Assembly (NCBI GenBank): GCA_029938985.1
Contig: JAOZTW010000401.1
Span: 1-5,304 of the forward strand
Direction of reading: 5' to 3'
Origin: Bacteroidales bacterium
Lineage (GTDB): Bacteria; Bacteroidota; Bacteroidia; Bacteroidales; JAOZQN01
Length of the DNA: 5,304 nucleotides
The translations under genes and the position numbers were made by a program. The notes under the pieces are model-generated. The model was not told the origin of the DNA, did no database searches, and saw only the letters and a program-made list of their open reading frames with translations. Below, one piece after another: positions 1 to 4,715 of this stretch (positions within the stretch are counted from its first letter, which is position 1; the number at the start of each line of letters is the position of its first letter).

Positions 1-2
1 AA

Positions 3-55
3 ACCAATAGATTAAAGAAATACAAATGTGTAAAAACTTTTGTATGGGTACTTAC
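3..55 (+). repeat. Left arm of 53-bp inverted repeat
   Basis: This stretch matches the reverse complement of 661-713 at 49 of 53 positions; the differences are at 9, 10, 30 and 55. The core is TGTAAAAACTTTTGT-like. The homology ends abruptly at about 54, exactly where the recognisable transposase coding sequence starts (TYSPELN), which suggests a recombination junction. The similarity on the outer side also stops at about position 3, though only two bases remain before the window edge. Confidence 0.8.
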
Positions 56-224
56 ATATTCACCTGAGTTAAATATTATAGAAATTCTTTGGAAGTTTAT
101 AAAATATAAACGGATTGATGTAGAAGCATATCAAAGTTATGAAAAATTAGTTACAGAAGTTAAAGCTATTTTGAAAAATGTAGGTAAAAAATATAAAATA
201 AATTTTCTAAAAAGATTCAAATAA
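3..224 (+). pseudogene. IS630-family transposase, C-terminal fragment (5' end missing)
   Basis: Reading codons from position 3, the frame is open and ends at TAA 222-224. From about position 54 it reads TYSPELNIIEILWKF, the signature of the last catalytic block of the IS630/Tc1-type DDE transposases. The catalytic Glu is expected to be the one at codon 81-83 (N-x-I-E-x-x-W). The tail ending in KYKINFLKRFK is also typical of these proteins, which cut and paste DNA into TA targets. The two upstream catalytic Asp residues are outside the window or lost. The first 17 codons (3-53) come from a repeat that recurs at 661-713 without transposase sequence behind it, so I infer that this frame is a chimeric junction and that the gene is broken. 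An intact gene running in from the left is possible but less likely. The family call is firm; the broken state is inferred. Confidence 0.7.
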
Positions 225-255
225 AATATGTAAAAACTTTTGTTGGAGTGCTTGC
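224..255 (+). repeat. Third copy of the repeat core, direct to the left arm
   Basis: It aligns without gaps to 24-55 at an offset of exactly 200 bases, with 26 of 32 positions matching, including an unbroken 15-base run (29-43 and 229-243). It starts right after the transposase stop codon, where an IS630 terminal repeat would be expected. Its orientation is the same as 3-55 and opposite to 661-713. Confidence 0.75.
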
Positions 256-463
256 CAGTGATTTATCATCTTGGAATATGAAATTAATGTTGCTCGAAAA
301 TGGAAGCAAATACCCAATTAGAAGAACAACTCAGCTTGAAATTGATGGAGAGGTTTTTGAAAAAGGAACAAAGAAAGCTGGTGGTGAGTTTAATTCTGCT
401 CCAAAATTTTTTCTTAAATATGCAGAAGAACAGTGGTATAAATTTAATTCTACAACTTATTAA
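248..463 (+). CDS. Orphan short reading frame, hypothetical, possibly a gene remnant
   Basis: This is a 71-codon frame starting with GTG and ending at TAA. I do not recognise the product. It looks like a real protein segment: mixed charged and hydrophobic residues, a GSKYPIRRTTQLEIDGE stretch, Gly-Gly near residue 46, and aromatic residues near the C-terminus. There is no signal peptide or membrane segment. No ribosome binding site or promoter is visible before the GTG, and the start lies within the third repeat copy (224-255). The same frame is open upstream of the GTG into the repeat. I therefore infer either the 3' end of a gene whose 5' part was replaced by the mobile element, or cargo of that element. 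It is followed by about 500 bases without a clear gene. Confidence 0.35.
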   Translation: MLASDLSSWNMKLMLLENGSKYPIRRTTQLEIDGEVFEKGTKKAGGEFNSAPKFFLKYAEEQWYKFNSTTY

Positions 464-468
464 TAAAT

Positions 469-494
469 ATACTAAAGTGAATTAGGTTTTTGGA
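469..494 (+). repeat. Left arm of nested 26-bp inverted repeat
   Basis: It matches the reverse complement of 582-607 at 24 of 26 positions (core ACTAAAGTGAAT). The arms are separated by 87 bases and lie wholly inside the outer 3-55/661-713 repeat. The left arm begins just after the stop codon of the 248-463 frame. Confidence 0.75.
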
Positions 495-581
495 TTTTTT
501 CAGTAGCCCCGTCTTTAGGTCGTGAATATGTAAAACAATACAAATGAAGATTTTAGTCCTTTACTTAAACAATATATTATA

Positions 582-607
582 TCCGAAAACCTTATTCACT
601 TTAGTAT
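582..607 (-). repeat. Right arm of nested 26-bp inverted repeat
   Basis: This is the reverse-complement partner of 469-494, with two mismatches. The 87-base loop between the arms holds a GC-richer patch at about 502-523 (AGCCCCGTCTTTAGGTCG) that stands out from the AT-rich surroundings. The pair could be the end repeats of a small element or one duplicated end that flipped. Confidence 0.75.
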
Positions 608-660
608 AACTCAAGAATACGCTGTTTTTTTGTTCTTCTATTATTTTAACAAATCTGCAA

Positions 661-713
661 ATAAGTACCCATACAAAAGTTTTTATACATTTGTATTTCT
701 TTAATGAATTGGT
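661..713 (-). repeat. Right arm of 53-bp inverted repeat
   Basis: Reverse-complement partner of 3-55. Read on the minus strand, it keeps the same codon phase open as the left arm (both give LKKYKC and KTFVWVL), but here it runs into unrelated sequence and stops at 561-563. That shows the shared block is independent of the transposase tail that follows the left arm. Confidence 0.8.
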
Positions 714-724
714 ATATAGTCATT

Positions 725-761
725 TAATTGCATCATTGAACCTTTGAATAATTGTATCATT
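725..761. repeat. Short degenerate direct repeat
   Basis: TAATTGCATCATT (725-737) recurs as TAATTGTATCATT (749-761), with 12 of 13 bases matching and a 24-base period. The surrounding sequence is rich in ATTG/TTGAA words. It is probably low-complexity intergenic sequence. Confidence 0.45.
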
Positions 762-824
762 CCTTAGTGAGCTATTTAATGACTTTATTAAAATTTTTAA
801 AAGGGAAAATAAACAAGTAGATTG

Positions 825-855
825 GGCTTAGTTATTTTTTCTTTTTCACTAAGCC
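825..855. other. Small hairpin, 8-bp perfect stem
   Basis: GGCTTAGT (825-832) pairs with ACTAAGCC (848-855) around a 15-base pyrimidine-rich loop. No U-tract follows on either strand, so it is not a good intrinsic terminator. It may be a protein-binding dyad just upstream of the promoter at 871, or chance. Confidence 0.35.
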
Positions 856-870
856 ATATTAAAAAAATAA

Positions 871-898
871 TTGACAAATTTAAACGAAATTATTTTTG
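871..898 (+). promoter_or_regulatory. Candidate Bacteroidota-type promoter for the gene at 977
   Basis: TATTTTTG at 891-898 fits the TAnnTTTG -7 consensus of the phylum, and TTGAC at 871-875 gives a -33-like element at suitable spacing. Transcription would start near 905, leaving a leader of about 70 bases. The start codon is preceded by an A/T stretch with no Shine-Dalgarno sequence, normal for the group. Confidence 0.5.
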
Positions 899-976
899 TT
901 TTTAACAACAGGGTACTCCTAATAACTCAAAAATCAAGGCTTTCAAAATTCGATGTATATTAAAAATTAAAAAATC

Positions 977-1648
977 ATGAAAAAAATAATAATACCAATA
1001 ATTATATGTTTGCTTTTTATAAGTTCAACAGTTAAATCACAGAGTAGTTCATTGTATTCATATTCATTAAAAGAATATAATTTAGATGGCGATTTTGAAG
1101 ATGTAGGCAAGTTTGAAGTTACCAATTCAGACGGTTTAGAAATATCAGAATTTGTTTTATCTACCGACGACGACTATCAATTAGTTTTGTCAATTATTAA
1201 CACATCTTATCTTTATGAAGGTTTCTTTGTTTTGGAAATACCTGACTATGTAATGTTGGACAGTTATGAGTATGTATTTGAATACAAAGATGTAGCAGGA
1301 GATTCTAATAAAGAACTTTTAATTTGGTGGACAGGCTACGACGGACATGGTGGGAGTGAAGGATATAATTTAGAAGTAAAAGGAGTTACAATAATTGATT
1401 TAATTGATTATAAAGCAATATTACAAATAAACTTTTATTATAACTATTTAGCATATACAAACTACGAAGACGAAGAGTACCAAGAGGAAGAATGTAACTA
1501 TTCGATAGAACTAAATATTACAACAAAAAATGTAGTTAAACTATCTAATTATAAAGAATCAACTTCAAGTGCTGTGGATTGTGATATTCCAAGTTATCAA
1601 AAAGGAATTTATTATTTTAACTCTAATAGTAAAAAATATAAAAAATAA
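977..1648 (+). CDS. Secreted protein of unknown function, 223 residues
   Basis: I do not recognise this family. Residues 1-22 form a clear Sec signal peptide: Lys2-Lys3, a hydrophobic core at 4-15, and a Ser21-Gln22 junction typical of Bacteroidota. Cys11 lies inside the hydrophobic core, not in a lipobox, so a periplasmic or exported soluble protein is more likely than a lipoprotein. The mature part is acidic and rich in Tyr, Ser, Asp and Glu, with alternating residues that suggest beta structure. Residues 105-114 (DVAGDSNKEL) followed by IWW and a Gly-rich stretch (120-129) resemble the Asp-rich turn of FG-GAP/VCBS-like repeats, in which a D-x-x-G-D-x-x-x-E-L turn precedes a beta strand. 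This is only a loose likeness. The C-terminus is Lys-rich (KKYKK), with no sorting-domain pattern that I can identify. The gene appears monocistronic, with its own promoter and non-coding DNA on both sides. ATG 977 is the only start that keeps the signal peptide. Confidence 0.85.
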   Translation: MKKIIIPIIICLLFISSTVKSQSSSLYSYSLKEYNLDGDFEDVGKFEVTNSDGLEISEFVLSTDDDYQLVLSIINTSYLYEGFFVLEIPDYVMLDSYEYVFEYKDVAGDSNKELLIWWTGYDGHGGSEGYNLEVKGVTIIDLIDYKAILQINFYYNYLAYTNYEDEEYQEEECNYSIELNITTKNVVKLSNYKESTSSAVDCDIPSYQKGIYYFNSNSKKYKK

Positions 1649-1661
1649 GCATGTTTAATAT

Positions 1662-1680
1662 GCCTAAATGGGGCGTTTTT
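1662..1680 (+). terminator. Weak terminator-like hairpin after the secreted-protein gene
   Basis: GCC (1662-1664) can pair with GGC (1672-1674), extended by a T-G pair, and is followed by G and five T (1676-1680). A competing GCAT/ATGC pairing (1649-1652/1660-1663) overlaps it. The stem is very short, so the call rests on position just after the stop codon and on the T-run. Confidence 0.25.
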
Positions 1681-1736
1681 GTTAATCCTGAAAAATTAGT
1701 CTTATAGTTTTCAAATTCCTACTTTTTATTTCATTT

Positions 1737-1805
1737 TCACTTAGATATTGTAATTGCTTTATCATATAATTCTACTGCTTTATTATGGTTTTTTAATTTT
1801 CGCAC
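1737..1805 (-). pseudogene. Possible TPR-protein remnant
   Basis: On the minus strand the codons from 1805 down to a TGA at 1739-1737 read NHNKAVELYDKAITIS. This fits the second helix of a tetratricopeptide repeat: Ala, then Tyr four residues later, then Ala three residues on, with Ile next. An in-frame stop lies directly upstream (1808-1806) and several stops lie downstream, so no functional gene exists here. It may be the decayed end of a TPR gene, or a chance match in 22 codons. Confidence 0.3.
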
Positions 1806-1846
1806 CTACCCCGTAAATATTTGTAACATGCTAAATAATAATATTG

Positions 1847-1922
1847 GGTTTACAGTCAAATATTGTGATGTCTTTACTTAAACCGAGTTTTCTTATTTTA
1901 TCACAATATTTGACTGTAAACC
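1847..1922. repeat. Long hairpin: 23-bp perfect inverted repeat with 30-base loop
   Basis: Positions 1847-1869 are the exact reverse complement of 1900-1922 (stem begins GGTTTACAGTCAAATATTG), enclosing a 30-base loop (1870-1899). A perfect 23-bp stem is far beyond chance even in AT-rich DNA. No U-tract follows on the plus strand: CCGATAG comes next. On the minus strand the sequence after the stem is CCAATATTATT, also not a classic terminator. The octamer TAAACCGA occurs both in the loop (1879-1886) and at the end of the right arm (1917-1924), so the left arm could pair with either. It could be a solitary insertion-element end pair, a structured RNA, or a protein-binding site. The nearest genes are 198 bases upstream and about 330 bases downstream. 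Confidence 0.85.
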
Positions 1923-1959
1923 GATAGTATTATATGTAAATGCGTAAGCAACATTAAAT

Positions 1960-1980
1960 AGGTCATAGACCTTTTAATTT
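1960..1980 (+). terminator. Terminator-like hairpin with T-rich tail
   Basis: AGGTC (1960-1964) pairs with GACCT (1968-1972) around a three-base loop and is followed by TTTAATTTT. The stem is only 5 bp. It could end readthrough from the gene at 977 or from any transcript covering the 1847-1922 hairpin, ahead of the efflux operon. Confidence 0.35.
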
Positions 1981-2090
1981 TCTGATATATCAAAAAAAAT
2001 ATTTTTTCAATAAAAAAAGCAAATATTAGAATAAATTTCCTCTTTCTTATGAAATTTCACAATTCAGTATATCTATCTAATATTCAGAGC

Positions 2091-2143
2091 TTGGTATAAA
2101 TAAACATTTGTCCCTTACATTGGTATAAACACAAATTTAACCC
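2091..2143 (+). repeat. 24-base direct repeat upstream of the efflux operon, candidate operator
   Basis: Copies at 2091-2114 and 2120-2143 share TTGGTATAAA at the start, ATTT in the middle and CCC at the end (19 of 24 matching), with a 29-base period. They lie 70-120 bases upstream of the probable -7 box at 2213. Paired sites nearly three helical turns apart are compatible with cooperative binding of an activator or repressor, but no regulator gene is visible in the window. Confidence 0.5.
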
Positions 2144-2212
2144 AATAATAATAAACTCACCCCAGTATTTTCGTTTTCACAACTTACATTTTTTTATTTT
2201 ACTTTACTAACA

Positions 2213-2220
2213 TAAATTTG
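2213..2220 (+). promoter_or_regulatory. Candidate -7 box of the efflux operon promoter
   Basis: TAAATTTG matches the Bacteroidota TAnnTTTG consensus exactly and lies 30 bases before the ATG at 2251, giving a short leader of about 24 bases. No clear TTTG -33 element is seen at the expected distance; the region is T-rich instead, which might mean the promoter needs an activator. Confidence 0.5.
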
Positions 2221-2250
2221 CAATGTTTTTAAATTTAATTAAATAAAAAT

Positions 2251-3621
2251 ATGGCATCTTTTCTAATTCATAAAAAAAATATTACTACAATTATACTCAT
2301 CTTTTTGTTGAGTTTAAATAGTTCGTTTTTGTATTCACAAAATAATATTGTTGAATATAATATTGAAGATTTTAGTGAGGCAGTTTTGGAAAATAATATA
2401 CAGATAAAAATTTCGCAAGAAAAAATGAAATTAACAAAACTTTCGGAAAAAGAAGCAATATCTGTATTTCTACCACAAATAAATGCTCAGGCTACAACAA
2501 AACATAATTTTAATGAACAGCTTATGTATATTGAATTTCCTGATTACGAAAATATTGACCCCATAACTGGCGAAATACCAGTTGTTTTACAAGAATTCAA
2601 TGTTGGTTTTAACAACGATTTTCAAGCTCATTTGCTTGTTGAACAAAATATTTTCAATCTAAAAAGTATCTACGATTTAAAAGCGGCACAACAAAGTTCG
2701 CAAATAGGAGAACTCCAAAACGAAAACAACACAAAAGAAATACTTGTAAGTGCCAGAAAGTCTTTTCTGCAAACCGTTTTGATGCAGCAAGTTTACGAAA
2801 TAAATAAGCTCTCGGAACAAAATGCAAAATCAAAATATATAGATGCAAAAAACAAATATGATAACAAATTAATTTCTGAATTTGAAATGTTGCAAACAAA
2901 AATTAGTTGGGAAGAAGAAATTCCGAAAACATTACAATCCGAACGAAATACTCTTATTCTTTTGAGCAATTTAAAATTCCTTGCGGGATTAAATTCAGAT
3001 GACTCACTTGTTTTGAAACACGATTTGTCAAATTTTGAGCAAGCAAACTCAAATGTACGTATCAGCCAAAGCCTTAAAAACAGACCAGATTATAAAATGC
3101 TCGAAACCAATGTAGATTTGCAATCTAATTTAGTAAAAAACAGTCAATCTGAATTTTATCCAACACTTTCATTAAACGGAGGTTACAGCTATTTAAGTAA
3201 TTCCAATGAATGGAATTTTAATGAAAATAAAAACAAATATCTTTATGCCGAACTGAAATTGACTGTTCCTATTTTTTCGGGAGGCTATAGGAGAACTCAA
3301 ATTGCAAAATCAAAAATTGAATATAATAACTCACAGCTCCAAAAACAGGAAGCCGAGTTAAGCATGACAATTGAAATTGAAAATTTAGAGCTTAAACTCG
3401 CCGAGGAATTAAAAATTATTGAAGTGACAAAATCTACATTAACAACGGCAAAAAAAGCATATCAAATTGCTGTTTCTATGGCAGAAAACGGTCTAATTTC
3501 TCAAATTGATTTTAGAAAAATAAGAAACGATTATAAAAAAGCTGAAATTAATTTATTTAACAGTATTTATAATTATAAATGCACTCAAATTGATTTTAAT
3601 AAGGCAATTGGAAATTTCTAA
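2251..3621 (+). CDS. TolC-family outer-membrane efflux channel protein
   Basis: This is the outer-membrane exit duct of a tripartite RND efflux system; family members form trimers with a beta-barrel in the outer membrane and a long alpha-helical tunnel in the periplasm. The 456-residue length is usual. Residues 1-29 form a signal peptide (Lys8-Lys9, hydrophobic 11-22, YS-Q junction at 28-30). Two homologous outer-membrane-efflux-protein halves follow. The first has an FLPQINAQA strand near residue 72 and a long helical part around 140-240. The second has NRPDYK at 277-282, the strand PTLSLNGGYSY from 304, and the typical VPIFSGGYR from 339, followed by long Gln/Glu/Lys-rich helices to the end. 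No N-terminal lipobox Cys is present, so it is not lipid-anchored like OprM. It is the first gene of the operon, 14 bases before the adaptor gene. An A-rich tract precedes ATG. The family is certain; the substrate is not. Confidence 0.95.
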   Translation: MASFLIHKKNITTIILIFLLSLNSSFLYSQNNIVEYNIEDFSEAVLENNIQIKISQEKMKLTKLSEKEAISVFLPQINAQATTKHNFNEQLMYIEFPDYENIDPITGEIPVVLQEFNVGFNNDFQAHLLVEQNIFNLKSIYDLKAAQQSSQIGELQNENNTKEILVSARKSFLQTVLMQQVYEINKLSEQNAKSKYIDAKNKYDNKLISEFEMLQTKISWEEEIPKTLQSERNTLILLSNLKFLAGLNSDDSLVLKHDLSNFEQANSNVRISQSLKNRPDYKMLETNVDLQSNLVKNSQSEFYPTLSLNGGYSYLSNSNEWNFNENKNKYLYAELKLTVPIFSGGYRRTQIAKSKIEYNNSQLQKQEAELSMTIEIENLELKLAEELKIIEVTKSTLTTAKKAYQIAVSMAENGLISQIDFRKIRNDYKKAEINLFNSIYNYKCTQIDFNKAIGNF

Positions 3622-3635
3622 AAAAATATTTAAAA

Positions 3636-4706
3636 ATGATACAAAAAACAGATAAAATATTAGTGAAGCAAGGTTTTTTCATACTGTTGGTAGTCTTTTT
3701 TTTATTCTCGTGTGGAGAAGAACCGACAAGCAAGCAAAACGAACAAGCCTATCCTGTGGAAGTTACCGTTTTAAAAAGCACCGAAAAAGTGCAACAAATA
3801 GAATATTTTGGAATAGTGAGTTCAAGCATAATAAATTACAGTTTTTTGACAGCGGGGCGTGTTAAAAATATTTATGTGCAAAAAAATCAATATGTTACAA
3901 AAGGAACAAAACTGATACAGTTAGAAACAAAAGGTTATAACTTGGCATTAAATGCGGCAGTAAATCAAGTAAATCAAGCAAAAACGACTTACGACGAAGC
4001 CGAAAATTATTATCAAAAATTAGAAAGTGCTTCAAATACAGGCGGCATTTCCGAAACCGATTTAAAGAAAGCAAAACTCGACCGTGATATAAAACTTAAA
4101 GACTGGGAACAAAGCAAAATAAACCAACAAGCTAAAAACGATGATTTTAAACAGGCAACTCTCACTGCACAATCCAACGGAATAGTATCGGATATTATTC
4201 CAAAAATTGGCGAACTTATTAATGCTGGTTCCGAAACAATTATTATTCAAGGAAAAGGAATGTTTGCAGAAACGGCTTTATCTCAAAAAGATATGGATTA
4301 TGTAAAATCTGGAACAATTGCTGTTGTTGAAATAAAAAATCAAAAACTGAAAGGAAAAGTTACTCATATTTCTTCCTTGCCCGACATGCAAACATTTAGG
4401 CACACAGTAAAAATAGATTTTTCGCAAAACGAAATAAAAAATAACATTACAATAGGACAAACTGCAAAAATATTTTTTGAAACCGATACTGTAAGCGGTT
4501 TTTGGTTGCCAGTAAATTATATTTCAAACGATGGAAACGATTTTGTAAATGTGGTTGAAAACAACAGAATGCGAAAGAAAAAAATTCAAATTCTTGATTT
4601 TTCAGGCGATATGGTAAGAGTTTCGGGACTAAAAGAAAACGAAAAACTTATTACAAAAGGAGGCTCCAAAATAAAAGAGGGTTATAAAGTGGTGGTTAAA
4701 AATTAA
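3636..4706 (+). CDS. RND efflux periplasmic adaptor lipoprotein (HlyD/AcrA type)
   Basis: This protein joins the inner-membrane RND pump to the TolC-like channel. Residues 1-26 are a lipoprotein signal peptide with lipobox L23-F24-S25-C26; the Cys would be lipidated and anchor the protein. Next comes the first half of the biotinyl-lipoyl-like domain (AGRVKNIYVQKNQYVTKG, about 73-90). A helical hairpin of Lys/Glu/Gln-rich segments spans about 98-172, with a turn near SNTGGISE. The second lipoyl half (SNGIVSDIIPKIGELI) starts near 180. A beta-barrel domain (about 205-285) and a membrane-proximal domain end the protein at residue 356, a normal length. The usual APxxG motif of the second lipoyl half is altered to AQSNG here. 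The gene lies 14 bases after the channel gene and 9 bases before the pump gene, so the three are surely co-transcribed. Whether the lipid anchor sits in the inner or outer leaflet cannot be read from the sequence. Confidence 0.93.
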   Translation: MIQKTDKILVKQGFFILLVVFFLFSCGEEPTSKQNEQAYPVEVTVLKSTEKVQQIEYFGIVSSSIINYSFLTAGRVKNIYVQKNQYVTKGTKLIQLETKGYNLALNAAVNQVNQAKTTYDEAENYYQKLESASNTGGISETDLKKAKLDRDIKLKDWEQSKINQQAKNDDFKQATLTAQSNGIVSDIIPKIGELINAGSETIIIQGKGMFAETALSQKDMDYVKSGTIAVVEIKNQKLKGKVTHISSLPDMQTFRHTVKIDFSQNEIKNNITIGQTAKIFFETDTVSGFWLPVNYISNDGNDFVNVVENNRMRKKKIQILDFSGDMVRVSGLKENEKLITKGGSKIKEGYKVVVKN

Positions 4707-4715
4707 ATTTAAAAA

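Larger units (their letters stand above)
3..713. mobile_element. Candidate rearranged or internally deleted IS630-related module bounded by inverted repeats
   Basis: The two ends are near-perfect inverted repeats of 53 bases (3-55 and 661-713, 49 of 53 matching). Inside lie the C-terminal coding part of an IS630-type transposase, a direct copy of the inner half of the repeat at 224-255, an orphan short reading frame at 248-463 and a smaller inverted repeat at 469-494/582-607. The parts seen do not make a complete IS, because the transposase N-terminal and central regions are absent. I infer a decayed, deleted or composite element. The left boundary coincides with the window edge, so a TA target duplication, expected for IS630, cannot be tested. 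The alternative is several independent insertions that happen to share end sequences. Confidence 0.45.
464..976. other. Non-coding stretch between mobile-element remnants and the secreted-protein gene
   Basis: No credible gene is seen on either strand. Up to 713 it consists of the inverted repeats described separately. From 714 to 870 it is AT-rich with a short degenerate repeat (725-761) and a small hairpin (825-855). From 871 it is the probable promoter and leader of the gene at 977. Confidence 0.7.
1649..2250. other. 600-base intergenic region with hairpins, direct repeat and a gene remnant
   Basis: No intact gene is visible on either strand. Items supported separately are weak terminator-like hairpins (1662-1680, 1960-1980), a possible TPR remnant on the minus strand (1737-1805), a 23-bp-stem hairpin (1847-1922), a 24-base direct repeat (2091-2143) and the efflux operon promoter box (2213-2220). 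The part from 1981 to 2090 is AT-rich and I see nothing in it beyond A/T runs. Confidence 0.7.

Noticed and set aside
300..485. 61-codon plus-strand frame overlapping the 248-463 frame
   Set aside because: It overlaps in another phase, has a composition typical of a shadow frame (Leu/Lys runs), and its end enters the inverted repeat at 469-494.
561..713. Minus-strand open frame through the right repeat arm
   Set aside because: It has no start codon in view, and its open part is explained by the repeat arm. The rest is unrecognised and ends after about 50 codons.
1994..2007. 14-base A6-TA-T6 palindrome
   Set aside because: Expected by chance in such A/T-rich sequence; no GC pairs and no clear relation to a gene.
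1847..2143. CRISPR array or riboswitch in the intergenic region
   Set aside because: There is one inverted repeat and one direct repeat pair only, with no regular repeat-spacer units and no recognised riboswitch core.
2654..2899. 81-codon minus-strand frame
   Set aside because: It lies entirely antisense within the certain TolC-family gene and its Phe/Leu/Cys-rich translation is typical of a shadow of Lys/Gln-rich coding sequence.
4062..4460. Two minus-strand frames (4062-4250 and 4278-4460)
   Set aside because: Both are antisense to the adaptor gene and show Phe/Tyr/Cys-rich shadow composition.
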